From Thereva unica (lineage: Eukaryota > Arthropoda > Insecta > Diptera > Therevidae), in the NCBI GenBank assembly GCA_949987705.1, contig CATLJY010000866.1, positions 1 through 64,000 on the forward strand: 64,000 nt of DNA, written 5' to 3'. The notes under the pieces were generated by a model. That model was not told the DNA's origin. It ran no database searches and saw only the letters and a list, made by a program, of their open reading frames with translations. Position numbers and translations under genes: made by a program. Numbering within the stretch: position 1 is the stretch's first letter; every line of letters starts with the position of its first letter. Shown piece after piece: positions 1 to 10,756 of the stretch.

Positions 1-1202
1 GAGGCAGGCCAGACCGTCCTCTTGTCGGAGTCCATTATAGATGTTGATTGGTCTGGACAGTGTTCCGGATACCTTTACTTGGCTTGACACATTGATCGTG
101 GTCAACCTACATAGTCTTGTCAGTTTGTTGGGGATGCCGAATTCTCTCATGGCTTTGTAGAGTTCTACCCTGGCTATGCTATCATAGGCGGCTTTAAAGT
201 CTATGAAGAGGTGTTGAATTGAGTTTTGAAACTCTAGACATTTTTCCATAGCCTGCCTCAAGGTGAAAATCTGATCAGTCGTTGATTTGCCTGGGCTGAA
301 GCCACACTGGTAATGGCCTATGATGTTTCTGGCGTATGGGGCCATCCTGTTTGGTAGGATAGCGGAGAATATCTTATACACGGTACTCAACAACGTTATA
401 CCGCGATAATTAGTGCACGCTGTGATATCTCCTTTTTTGTGTACCGGACAGAGGATGCCTTTTCTCCAGTCTTCTGCATCACTTCCTGCTCCCTTACTTG
501 CACAATTAATTCATGAATCGCTTGGTGTAATGTAGGCCCTCCATATTTAACCAGCTCCGCCGCGATGCCGTCTGCACCCGAGGCCTTGTTGTTTTTGAGC
601 CGGCTGATGGCTCTGCTAACTTCTTCTATGCTTGGTGGCGGCAGCATAGCATTGTCATCAGATATTGGTGGAGCCTCCGAATCCTCAGTTAGCTCGCCAT
701 TTAGCAATTCATGAAAGTGCTCTTCCCATCGCTCCAAGATGCCTTTAGGATCGGTGATCAGATTCCCTTCTTTGTCCTTGCAGTATGTGCAACGTGGTGT
801 GAATTGCGTCATACTGCGGACTCTTTGGTAGAACTCCCGCGCCTGGTGCGGCCGTCGTTCTCTGTACTGTTCTAGCTCACAGACGAGATTTTTTTCCCAG
901 GCTTCCTTTTTCCGTCTGTGAATTCTCTTTTCTTCTTTTCTGAGCTCTTTATAGTTCTCTTCGCGTGCCCGTGTTCTCTGAGACTGCTGCATGGCTCGGT
1001 ATGCAGCATTCTTACGTTCAGTTGCCAGCTTGCATTCATTATCGATCCAGTCGTTCCGATCTTTACGACTTCTGCCTAAGATGGAATCAGCAGTACTAAT
1101 GACAGTATTTTTAAGGCGGGTCCAGTTCTCTTCGACGCCTGGCATCTCATCCCCAGGACTTAGGGCGAGTTCTAATGCATGACCGTAGCTGTTTCTGGCC
1201 AT
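1..1202 (-). pseudogene. Linker and N-terminal reverse transcriptase of the RTE-like element
   Basis: This segment continues the endonuclease frame after the TAG at 1236. A charged, Arg/Lys-rich linker (about 1200-720) leads to an RT entry motif, LKNNKASGADGIAAELVKYG, near 600-540. Around position 478 the frame slips by one base. From there to base 1 the homologous frame is a different one and shows the KKGD, NYRGI, FSPGKSTTDQ and FIDFKAAYDS motifs of RT fingers and palm. The catalytic FADD box would lie left of base 1. The frameshift plus the upstream stop make this a pseudogene. Confidence 0.8.
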
Positions 1203-1235
1203 TTCATTGCGTAGTGAAGCTGTGTTGATTCGAGC

Positions 1236-2096
1236 CTAATCAGGGGATACAAAGCTTTTCAGCGTTGTAATGCGCTCTCGGAGCACCATACCAACAAGAT
1301 AGTGATCCGAGTCGAAGTTGGCACCTCGGTACGTTCGTACCGTCATCAGACCCGAAAGGTGGCGGCGGTCTATCAACACATGATCTATTTGGTTGCGAGT
1401 GGCTCCATCAGAAGATACCCAGGTGGCTTTATGGATATCTTTACGCGCAAATCTAGTACTTGCAACGACCAAGTTCTTACTTGCTGCCATCTCTACAACT
1501 CGCTGTCCATTGTCATTAGTGTTTTCATGCAAGCTGTGGTTGCCGACATATTGCCTGTATATGGGCTCCCGGCCTACTTTGGCGTTCAGATCTCCCAGTA
1601 TGATTTTTACATCATACCTGGGGCAGGCATTAAGTTCCCGTTCAACTAATTCGAAGAATTCTTCTTTATCATCATCCGGGGACTCTTCTGTAGGTGCGTG
1701 AACGTTTATGAGGCTGATGTTCTTAAATTTACCTCGCACACGAAGGGAGCATAGCCTTTCGTTTATTGCTTTAAAGCCGATAATGGTAGGCTTCATTCTT
1801 TTGCTAACCATAAAACCTACTCCTAGAACATGGTGTTTTGTATGACAGCTGTAATATACGTCATACTCAGGTTTTTGCAAAACACCATTCCCTGTCCACC
1901 TCATCTCCTGAATGGCGGTAATGTCAGCTTTATACTTTGACAGGGTATCGGCTAGATGTTTTGAAGCTCGAGTTCTGTACAGAGTTCGAACGTTCCATGA
2001 AAAAATTCGTAAATCGTTTTGCCTTTTTCGTTGCCGTGGTCGTCGTCGTTTATTCCAGTATCCGAGGCATGTTGCTCGTTCCGTAATAATTGTTTT
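1236..2096 (-). pseudogene. Endonuclease (EEP) domain of the RTE-like element
   Basis: The frame is open from about 2096 down to a TAG at 1236-1238. Motifs in order are the N-terminal SWNVRTLYR, the metal-binding AIQEMRW, NVHAPTEE, GDLNAKVG, TNDNGQR and the terminal SDHYLVG. This is the exonuclease-endonuclease-phosphatase fold used by non-LTR elements to nick target DNA before target-primed reverse transcription. The methionine at 1904 lies inside the domain: conserved residues continue upstream in the same frame to about 2030, so the true start is further right, and no ATG is visible there. The TAG at 1236 is in frame with the following linker, so it is a nonsense mutation and not a natural boundary. 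Confidence 0.85.
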
Positions 2097-2099
2097 TTA

Positions 2100-2545
2100 C
2101 GGGTGAGGTTATTAGCCTCACGCCAACCTTACTTGGAAGGGACTAGCCCGATCATATTAGCCTATCCTCTCTCATAGAATAGTTACCAGTGGCCACCGCT
2201 AGGAGGTTATGATCGCACTTCCATCAGTCCGAAATAGTTACGGCACGTGCATGTTATGCTACATGTTATTCCCCCTATTCCGCTGATGACTGACCAATGG
2301 AATGCTTTGCCCTGTGGTATTCGGAGTGCGACATCTAGCCGAACTTTCAGCAAGCTTTTAAAAGACCACTATAGTTAATTCTTTCTTTCTTTCCTGTCAC
2401 TCTTTCTCTTTCTTCTTCTTTCTTTCTTGTCTTCTCCTCTCATTTTTTTTTCTCAGTTATCAATTAATCAAATATTTGTTATTTCCTTTGCTTTTATGCA
2501 CAGTTAAGATGTTTGATCTTTGTGCTAAACCAATAAATATATATT
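2100..2545. other. Gene-free stretch: probable RTE 5' leader and low-complexity T/C-rich DNA
   Basis: No ORF of note. It begins with a short inverted pair (GTGAGGTTATTAGCCTCAC, about 2103-2121) and probably carries the 5' leader of the RTE-like element. It continues into a TTTCTTTC-rich run near 2375-2455 and AT-rich DNA. Confidence 0.4.
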
Positions 2546-3727
2546 ATGATTATTATTATTAAAAAGCTATCCGATATACAAAGCTTAGTACTCTCTTTCA
2601 ATGGAAACCCTGCCGATCTCCCCAAATTCCTCTTCGACATCTTTACAGACGCAAAATTGTTTCTAAACGTTATAAAAACCCGTCTGGAAGGACCTGCGTT
2701 CGAGCTAATTGAATACCAAACATATAATACATGGGACCAATTAAAAGGGGATTTAAAAGCAAACTTCAAGGAAGCAAAATCACGTTCCTTGATTCAAAAT
2801 GAATTACGCAAAGTTGTACAAGGCCCTAGAGAAACTGTAGCGACGTCTTTCTCAAATGTTAACTTCACTAAACTTCATCACTTACTCCACTGTACCAGAT
2901 GCAGGTGCACGAACGTATTTAATACAAGAAAACAATGATTTCACGGTTCGAACTTTTGAAGACTTTTGTTGAGTAATAATCTAAAAATATTAGTAAAAGC
3001 CAAAGGCGAAACTACACTTCGCGACTCTATCACATATGCAGTCGATCAGAGTCTGCGTATGCCCTCGTACTCCTACCCAAACAAAAACAATGCAAACGCT
3101 TCGAAATCACTGCCTATCTGTTCCTTCTGTAAAAAAAGGGACACACACAAGGCAACTGCTACACTACATTAAATAGGTTGCACTTTACTCCTCGACCCCA
3201 AAACCAGATGATATGATCCTACTGCCAAAAACCAAACCACTCTTACGCCAGCTGTCGGTCAAGGTTATCGTAGAATGGGCAGCCAAGGTTTAATGGTAAC
3301 GATAGACAACCTCCGCCTAGACAAAACTTTCATTTGTCACGAAACCCGAGTGTCCGACAAAATAACGCTGCTAACGGATGGAGACAAGCAGAAGAACAGG
3401 GACAAAGGGTACAATACGTACAAAGACGGCCCAGGGTACACTACTCCAATGATACCATGGTAGAAATCCCTGCCAGGATAACATCGAGTCGGAAAACGGG
3501 GAAACTCGGGAGGAATTGGTCGGCCATCCTTCTCGCATCCAAGTAGCAGCCGACATACACGGAAATTAGGAAGCAGTTGCACCAATTCCCGCATTATAAT
3601 CAAAATTTCACTGTGTATTACCAAACAAGGACCTTCAATCTGCGTTCCTTTCTCCCCTTCTAGAAAATCTTATACCACGTTCCTTATAGATTCAGGATCT
3701 GAATTTAGCTTAATTAAAAATTCGCTC
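2546..3727 (+). pseudogene. Gypsy-type gag and protease start (remnant)
   Basis: A degenerate retroviral-like coding stretch on the plus strand. The first part (2546-2880) reads as a gag capsid-like domain with the pattern LPKFLFDIFTDAK...TRLEGPAFELI...TWDQLKGDLKANF, comparable to gag of insect Gypsy elements. About 3110-3170 there is a broken zinc knuckle (CSFCKK...). A Gln/Asn/Arg-rich linker follows at about 3250-3560. At 3640-3727 the active-site start of an aspartic protease is readable (FLIDSGSEFSLIKNS). Several frame changes and stops separate the pieces. The frame is lost just after the protease motif, where Tc1-type terminal sequence starts, so a transposon insertion probably truncated it. 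No RT follows. Confidence 0.65.
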
Positions 3728-4276
3728 AGCTATATGTGCATAAGTAGCTTATGCACTTTTCTTAACGCTTTCCAAAGTTACTTGGTTTTTAAATATGTCA
3801 AAATATTTGCGCATTTATTCGGAATACAATTTTAGTTTAAAGGCGTTTTTGGGGTCGTTGAAAGTACCGTTACATTGAATTGCTTTTCCGAATTGGGGTC
3901 AGTCGAAGGAAAGAATTATATGTGCAGAGTCGTTTGGAACGCAGTTTGATACGTACACGAGTCAACGTGTCTCTGCAACACACTGTCAGTTTGTTGCGCG
4001 GAGGTGATACAGGAGTCAACACGCTACACGCAACACTCTGTGTAATAACATTGCGATTTCATATGTATGGGTGTGCATTCCAAATTATTTTCACCCAGAA
4101 TCGCTTGACAGTTACGCATACATAAACATTTTTCAAGCAACTGGAGGAAAAATAGAAATCGTTTTTTTCGTTCGTTCACCCTGACCCGTCCCTTTGCCTA
4201 CGAACTGCGCAGAAAAAGCTCGTGTTTCAGAACATGTTGACCCGTGTATCATCCCCCTAAGAGTGTGAAGCTATTG

Positions 4277-4303
4277 TTTTTTTTTTTTTTTTTTTTTTTT
4301 TTT
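4277..4303. repeat. Poly(T) tract
   Basis: An uninterrupted run of 27 T between the left end of the Tc1-like element and its transposase ORF. Confidence 0.95.
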
Positions 4304-4399
4304 CAAAACTAAATTTAATAAAGCAATAAAAACTATTGAATGGTAAGAAAAACGTTTTTCTTTAAAAAATTTGACTTTAATAACATGTTTTAGAAAAAA

Positions 4400-5398
4400 A
4401 TGCCCCGAGGGACAACATTGTCTGAAATTGAGCAAACTCGTATTCTTGCCTATAAAGAATCGGGTGTTGCAATTTCCGAAATAGCAGCTAAATTAACCAA
4501 ACATGGAAATACGATTTCAAATTTTTTGAAAAATCCCGGATTTTATGCTACTATCAAGAGGACAGGATCTAAACCAAAAATTGACGCGAGAGGTAAAAGG
4601 GAAATTCGACGTCTCGCTGCAAGAAAAAATATGAGTGCCGCTCAAATTAAACGGGAACTATCATTAAAAATTTCAAAGAGGAGAGTACAGCAAATTTTGC
4701 ATGAAGATAGTAACCTTACATACCAAAGTCGGTTGGCCAAGCCTAAACTTTTGCCTCGTCATAAAACAGGGCGAATTAATTTTGCAGAAAAATACAAATT
4801 TTTCGATGAAGAGTGGCAATTTGTCATCTTCAGTGATGAAAAAAAATTTAATATGGACGGCCCTGATGGTGGCCAAAAAAAAAGTATTTTCGAGATTTAA
4901 GGGAGCCACGTCAAAACCGCTACTCTCGCAATTTTCAAGGAGGATCGCTAATGGTATGGGCTGGGTTCGGGTATAAGGGAAAGACCTCTATTTGCTTTAT
5001 TTCCCATAGAATGGACGCAAAACTGTATGTGGACTTACTCGACAGTGTGCTTATAAATTTTGGGGATGATATCTATGGTGAAACCTGGATTTTTCAGCAA
5101 GACAATGCAGCTATACATTCTGCAAAGTACACGAAAGCGTTTTTTCAGTCAAGGAAAATTCAGTTATTGCAGTGCCCGGCTATTAGTCCAGATTTAAATC
5201 CAATGGAAAATCTGTGGAGCAGACTATCTCAGCAAGTCTACAGAAATGGGCGACAGTTTAATAGTTTAAAAGATTTAAAAAAGCTATCCAAGAAGAATGG
5301 GATAAAATCGACCTATCCGTATTGCAGACATTAATAAATTCAATGCCACGTCGCTTGAATGACGTTATTATAAACAATGGAGGTCACACAAATTATTA
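4400..5398 (+). pseudogene. Tc3-like DD34E transposase, two frameshifts
   Basis: The product would be a cut-and-paste transposase of about 330 residues. The N-terminus (MPRGTTLSEIEQ...) has a paired-type helix-turn-helix, then a second DNA-binding helical region. Catalytic residues are D in FSDEKKFN (near 4830), D in QQDNAAIH (near 5100) and E in SPDLNPMENLW (near 5210); the spacing between the last two is 34 residues, giving DD34E. The frame shifts once within the A10 run at about 4875-4884 and again in the A-run at about 5275. The C-terminal frame then ends at a TAA at 5396-5398. Both breaks are at homopolymers, so a sequencing error cannot be excluded, but decay is more likely. Confidence 0.85.
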
Positions 5399-5659
5399 AA
5401 ATATGGAACTTACTTTTCTTTTGTAATATTTATACAGAATTAATATTATTTTAAATTATGCACATATAGTTATTTCCTTCGGAACTGGGAAAACTTTTTT
5501 TTAATACAAACAAAAAAAAAATGGAATAAAATAATTAAAGTAATTTTTAGTTTCCTTCTTATATCAGCACTCTAGTTAATAAATAAATTAGAGAAATTTT
5601 CTTTTAATCTGGCAAGTGACGAAAAAATTGAATATGCACATATAGCTATTTCGCTGGGC

Positions 5660-7140
5660 CGTTTGCCTTGATGTTCCGCTTCATACAAAATTTTGTCACT
5701 AGCAAATTTATTTGGGGGATCTGTTACAAATCCCATTGCGAAGCTTTAGAATACACATTCCACAAAAGCTGCCCGCGCATTTCCACAGTTCTCTGTTGAT
5801 TTGCAAGGAAGAAGCGAAGGGCAGGGTGGCTTCGGAGCTTCATTCCACATGGACGAAATTTATCTCTTCGCCTTGTCCACCCCTCACTCACTTTGTCCTT
5901 TCAGCCAGGCAACAGACGACATAATTTTGTCCTTTTTCGAGCGAATTTGAAACGCGCCTCGCATTCCTGGCGTCGCCGAGTTAACAATTTTTCTGGAAAA
6001 AACGCCTTAGTTGTAGTTTTTTGCCAAAAATCTTAAATAAAAATTTAAAAACCAGAATTTTAATGATTGGATATTGTAAAGAGAGTCTTAGAGCATACGT
6101 AACAAAATCAGGACCAACATGGGAGATTTTCTTTTGGCGCAGTAACAAATTTAACTTTTTAATTTACTTAATTGCAAAATGAATTATGTAAAAACTATTA
6201 GACTGACAGTGATCGGGTTTTGGATATACGTTAAACATGCCTTTAACCATGCTACAATAATACAAGGTAAGCTCATAAGAGAAGAAAGCTTTTGCTGTGA
6301 CGTCACTCAGATCTTTTTTTAAACAGATTTGTATGGTATTAAATAGGTTTTTAATTAAAAAACGCTTATTTTAAGAGAAATATTTTTGCAATTTTTTATT
6401 TCTATTCTTTCGTTGTTGATCTTTAATATTATTATTTAATATTTTTATTCTGCAATATAATCTACAAATAAAAAAACAAAGATATTACATTATCTGGTAA
6501 ATCCACATGTTGTGCCTTTCTCAACGGACTTTTTATATAATTTCTTTTTATTCTAATTGAGGTTTTATTATAATTTTGAAAAATGTTTTCTTATTCAGCA
6601 ACTTTGTAACGCGTTTTTATTTAATATTTTTTTAAAATTGAAGGCAATAGTCTAGAATTGAGATATATCTTAATTTTTAGGAAACGTAAAATACCGGAAA
6701 TTTGTTATTGCAGCATTTGGTCTGTTATTATGTATTCTTATATTAGCAACCTCTTATTCCGGGTTTCCACCAAACAGTCAAAAACTGTTTTTGCCCACAA
6801 AAATATCAATGTTTTGCAAAAATCTAACAATTTCCCACAATCGAATTTGAAGCCATTTTTCGCCAATTTAGGGGTACTTTCAACCCTTTAGGAGTACCCC
6901 TTACCATTAAGTTCGCCATAATTTAGTATAAATCAACCACCTTCGCAAATAAATATTAAAAAAATGCATTTCATCGCATTAGTTTTCATTATTACTGAAA
7001 TAATCGCGAAAACCCCCTAAAAAGGGGTGTTTTTTGCATTTTTAGGGGTGACGCCCTAATGTTAGGACCGCGGGACCTCGACTTTCGTGATCAGCGACCC
7101 CAAAAACCTTTAGGGTTCGATTTTCTTAACGGTGTTATTT
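5660..7140. other. AT-rich stretch with no recognisable gene
   Basis: Only short chance ORFs. 6840-7110 is rich in short G- and C-runs (AGGGGT / ACCCCT) that can pair with each other. I see no family signature. Confidence 0.5.
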
Positions 7141-7961
7141 TGGAACACCCCACCCCCCGCGTTTTGAATGGACTATAACAGGCGTCATATCGCCTGGCAC
7201 TGTGCGAGTCTACGCAGACAGTGGACAATACTTTTCTTTTTCCTTCATTTTTTTTGAGTAGCATGAGCGGGTGGATACCTTGATATCGGAACTGTTCTCG
7301 TCTGGGTTAACAGGCGTGATACCGCCTGACCTTGCGACAGGTTCGATATCAAGGTTCAATTGTAGTGTGTTTCCGGAGGGGTCTAGCTGGAAGTGGCGAT
7401 GTTCGCTTGGCCAGATCGATTGGTTTCGCCTAGTGGCAATTTGTGAATGTCCCCAATTAAGATCCGCCCGCCCCATCAAGTAGTCGCTACGACATATCGC
7501 CTTCCTGAATACCGGCAGAGTTGTTGGACCAGTCGTGGCGAGGTGTCAGAGCGGTTCCGAGAATCTTTTGGGAGGTTTCTATTTCTTCTCCCCCTTCCTC
7601 GTTGGTCACTGGGATCCTGCCATGGAAAGTGTCTCCCAAAGTCAATTGATGGGGAATCGTCGGTGAGCATGGCGACAGGCACTGTCTGTCTTCATCTGCG
7701 GCGTCGATCCCATAGGTGTAAGCACTAGGTGTTTCTGACGACGCGGGTGTCTTGTCTCGCGGTCTAAAGATAGGCGGCCGGTCGTCGGCGTCGTCAGCCA
7801 CTGATGCCTTAGGGGGGAAAGTCCGTCACCTGTGGGCCAACTCCCCACCATTACAAATCAAAATAAAGTTTTTTTTTTTTTCAACTTTTGCGTTTATTTA
7901 AAATCTTGCTTTTATGGAACATTTTGCGTTAACTTGCATATTTCATTGCAATAATTTATAA
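7141..7961. other. Leader-like segment with repeated CAGGCG/CGCCTG hairpins
   Basis: A GC-richer island. It holds two copies of a palindrome, CAGGCG-N6-CGCCTG, at 7179-7196 and 7311-7328. About 200 bp after the second is the phrase GACCAGTCGTGGCGAGG, which recurs in similar form at about 54300. An AATAAA occurs near 7862, before a T-run. Overlapping short ORFs exist on both strands (for example 7487-7801 minus), but none has a motif I can name. It looks like untranslated sequence of the same retroelement group seen at 10500-10760 and 54160-54680. Confidence 0.4.
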
Positions 7962-8296
7962 TCCTTACTAATATCAAAATGCGAAAGTAACTCTGTCTGT
8001 CTGTCTGTTGCGCTTTCACGCCTAAACCACTGGACCGATTTTGATGAAATTTGCTACAGACATAGTTTAGACCTTATGGAGAAAAAAGGGTTGAAGGGGG
8101 TGAAATGGGGTTCAATAAGTTGTAAGGGGATTTTTTTCTTTACTTTTTTTCTATTGTATAAAAAGTAACTGACTTACAACGCACAACCTTAACCGCTAGA
8201 GCTAAAGGGCTGAAATTTTGACAGTGCATCCCTAGCGTTTTTCGAAATTCATCCCCTAAGGGGGTGAAATGGGGTTTACCCAAACCGCTGGAGCTA
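7962..8296 (+). mobile_element. Helitron, 5' end segment
   Basis: Starts TCCTTACTAATAT after an A, as expected for 5'-TC of a Helitron inserted between A and T. It continues with AAATGCGAAAGTAACTCTGTCTGTCTGTC and the common insect Helitron text about CTTTCACGCCTAAACCACTG, then enters the ~119-bp satellite-like repeat. The segment is interrupted at 8296 by the LTR element that begins at 8297. The remainder lies at 15058-15350 and probably 41091-43104. Confidence 0.7.
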
Positions 8297-10211
8297 TGTA
8301 ACGGTCGGAATTATTAGTTATTTGGGTGGGGAAATTTAGTTGGGAAATCACCTTGTAGGCAATGGGAAATTTATTGTAAATCACTTTTGAGGAAAAGGAA
8401 AAATTTAAAAAGAGGTAGGCGAGAACAAAAAAATAATTGAGTTAGTCAGGAAAAAAAGAAAAATTTGGGAGTTCAGTTAGTGTGAGTCAGCTCGTAGAGT
8501 TTGTTTGGAATGATTTGCTAATATTTTTGCAATCAGTCAGGAGATTCAGTTTTTTTTCAATCGGTTTTTTTGCAATTGGCTTTTTTGCATGACGGAGTAA
8601 ATAGTGGCGGCTACCGTGTTCGCTCCCAACCTGATGGTAATCAAGAAGCTACCAAGAAGTCTTCCAAAAAACCAACCAGAAGGGGTCAAGAAACCAGCGA
8701 CAAGGAATCCTGCTTCTCATTTCCTGGCGATTTGCAGCGTGCAGACGAAAAAGGCTTTCATCGTATGTGTAGCAAGGCGGTCATTGCTCATCTAGCAGCA
8801 AATTTCGAAGGAGAATATTTGGGTGGTGCTATTCTGGTGTACCTTGGATTCTACGTCTGTTGGTCAACCTGAGATCATCGGCGTTTCTCAAGAGAGTACA
8901 AGAATTTCGTCACATTAACACGGAAGTGATTGGCTGCCGTGTTGATTCACATTTTTGGTCAATTGGCTTGGTGTAGGAAAAGAAGAAGAGGCACATGCAT
9001 TGCGGCTTCATTTCACTAGTGGTCACCGAGGTGTTTTACGGCAGTGTACTATTAATGAATTGCCTGGTGGCAGATTTGGTCATGAAGCGTTGCGCCTGGT
9101 GAACACTTTTCAAGTACGGATATAGATGGTGAAGTCGGCCTAATTTGATTGGACTAAGGGCGATAAAGGTATCGTGCCAACTTAAGAAGGAACAAAGAAG
9201 TATTGATTTTTCGGTATGGCATTTACTTTGTATATTACTTTTGCAATATATTCGGAAAGGTGGTAGTAAATTTGGGTTTCAAAAGAAAAAAATAGATATC
9301 TAAAATAGCTATACACACATATATAGATTTACACAATACAAATAAATAAAATAACACAAATTTTTACCTTCATTTATTAACTTTAACTTTATTACTCAAA
9401 TAATAATTTTAACGGTATTAAGCAAATACTTTATAAATTGTTGTTCTTTCACTGTTCCCGTACAATTGTTATGTAATAATTTAAACGAAATTTCCTTTTT
9501 ATTTGTTCTAATTTTATTATAAAATATTGGCTTAAATTTTTTTTTATTTGCAAAATAATTTTCTGGTTGTTTTCCAATAACTTATTCGTAATTATAATTG
9601 GACACGATATTTGTTGATACCCCTTGTGAGTAAAACGAAGCGAAATTGGTACCAATACGAGACGTTTTGCAAATCAGTTAGCATACGGAAGTATCCCTAC
9701 CGGGGAAATTGTGAATGTTTTTATGTTGTAACTGTAAATGTATTGAGCTAGGATGACATTGTTCTAATCGTGTCCCATTGAATATTGATATTACCTATTG
9801 GTGTTTCTAGTATTTTGTTAATGTTTCTGAAATAAAAGAAAACAATTTTTAAGTTATTAAGAATGAACTCAAGTTGTTAGATTTTTTCTTGGGAATGGTT
9901 GGGACGGATGACTTCCTTTTCAGGGTGTGACGCGTCGCAGACGATGATCGGAAAAGGATGATGGCGGAATTCAAGTTACATAGTCACAGGTGAGTGGTGA
10001 ACCAGCCTCGGTAAGCCCCGGCCACACACCCCACGACCCCTCCGGCGAGCTAGACAACTCCGTGTGGCCGGCGTAGGAGTTCCGGATTTTCTTTTTATTT
10101 CTTATGTATGGTGTTGGCTCCTTGGCCATGCTCTTCCGGGCTTTTGGCTAAGGGGGTAACACCTCGCATAAGTGGCGCCCACTATTTAGATCGCGCCATT
10201 ATGCTGTTACA
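8297..10211 (+). repeat. Left LTR, 1915 bp
   Basis: Begins TGTAACGGTCGG and ends GCTGTTACA, the usual TG...CA form. It contains a peroxiredoxin pseudogene at about 8774-9206, AATAAA-type signals near 9346 and 9829, and near its end a TGGCGCCCAC that resembles the adjacent primer-binding site. At 1.9 kb it is unusually long for an insect Gypsy LTR, which fits acquisition of foreign sequence. Confidence 0.85.
8774..9206 (+). pseudogene. Captured peroxiredoxin (2-Cys type) fragment, left LTR copy
   Basis: Three frames together read as a typical 2-Cys peroxiredoxin, an enzyme that reduces peroxides. An N-terminal KAVIAHLAANFEG leads to a strand-like VVLFWCTLDS, then the active-site region. There the usual FVCPTEII reads SVGQPEII, so the peroxidatic Cys is lost. 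Next comes RVQEFRHINTEVIGCRVDSHF (8893 onward; shown here only as a short landmark such as NTEVIGC), then GVLRQCTINELPGGR...EALRLVNTFQ at 9029-9115, and a C-terminal WTKGDKGIVPT near 9150-9185. Stops and frameshifts occur throughout and part of the middle is missing. No intron interrupts the readable stretches, consistent with capture from a spliced mRNA. Confidence 0.85.
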
Positions 10212-10215
10212 TAAA

Positions 10216-10227
10216 TGGCGCCCAACG
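10216..10227 (+). promoter_or_regulatory. Primer-binding site, tRNA-Lys type
   Basis: TGGCGCCCAACG starts 4 bases after the left LTR and is complementary to the 3' end of mature tRNA-Lys including CCA. It fixes the element's orientation as plus. Confidence 0.8.
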
Positions 10228-10534
10228 AAGCTTTTAAAGCCCGTTGACTGTCCTACACGGACCCTGAGATTAAATTTTTTTTTGGTTTAGTACCACTTGT
10301 GCCTTCACGGACAACGTTTAATTTTTTTTGTTTATGGTTCACCACTTTTACCCAGCGCTCGCTGTGGGCTAAGGTAGTACCGCGAAGCCTTAGTCCTTGT
10401 CTGTCTTGTCGATTTTTTTTTCAGCATCTGTGTCTAAATTCTATGTGAATTTTTTATTTGTCTTCGCTTTTAGGCCTACCCGTTCTATTCAGCGGTAACT
10501 TCTTCTTTTTGGAGTAGCTTCGAACCATGCTGAC

Positions 10535-10756
10535 CTGCACGGCTTGCTAACAAGCGAGTGGTCGCTTGGCTATGCGTGCAGGTGTAGTAGTGGTTCATCC
10601 CTGTCCTGCTTCTAGGGTCGGCGACTCTGGTATCAGGCGTGATACCGCCTGCCACTGCGTCGGTCCGTGAACAGGATCCTCTTTTATTTTTCCTGGTGGA
10701 AGGTGAAGTTGGTACAAGGGCTTAACCGTCTCTGGTAACAGGCGTGTTACCGCCTG
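10535..10756 (+). other. Structured leader: nested hairpin and two CAGGCG palindromes
   Basis: CTGCAC...GTGCAG (10535-10581) encloses CAAGCGA-gtgg-TCGCTTG, giving a long nested stem. Two copies of CAGGCG-N6-CGCCTG follow at 10634-10651 and 10739-10756, each followed by CCACTGCG. Position just after the primer site suggests an RNA packaging or dimerisation signal; that role is inference. Confidence 0.5.

Larger units (their letters stand above)
1..2100 (-). mobile_element. RTE-like non-LTR retrotransposon, cut by the window edge
   Basis: Read on the minus strand, an apurinic-type endonuclease lies at the right, followed leftwards by a linker and the first part of a reverse transcriptase that leaves the window at base 1. 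The endonuclease resembles proteins often named craniofacial development protein 2-like in arthropod genomes, which derive from RTE-type elements. One in-frame stop and one frameshift show the copy is dead. The 3' end is outside the window. The RTE assignment rests on motif order and general likeness, so a neighbouring clade is possible. Confidence 0.8.
3900..5487 (+). mobile_element. Tc1/mariner-type DNA transposon (about 1.59 kb)
   Basis: Terminal inverted repeats of about 27 bp are visible. The left end begins CAGTCGAAGGAAAG and the right end, read in reverse, begins CAGTTCCGAAGGAAAT; both continue into TATATGTGCA. They flank a transposase pseudogene of the expected size. The usual TA target duplication is not evident next to these ends, so the exact boundaries may be a few bases off. 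Confidence 0.75.
3728..5658. repeat. Outer pair of related inverted repeats around the Tc1 element
   Basis: AGCTATATGTGCATA at about 3732 and its exact complement near 5636-5650 form a second, outer inverted pair. The right outer end reads CAGCGAAATAGC, a close relative of the inner end. This suggests insertion into, or tandem decay with, a related miniature element. Confidence 0.45.

Noticed and set aside
7487..7801. Minus-strand acidic ORF of 104 residues
   Set aside because: No motif; overlaps ORFs on both strands in a region that looks untranslated.
9449..9655. 68-residue minus-strand ORF in both LTRs
   Set aside because: AT-rich, low complexity, no motif; identical copies only reflect LTR identity.
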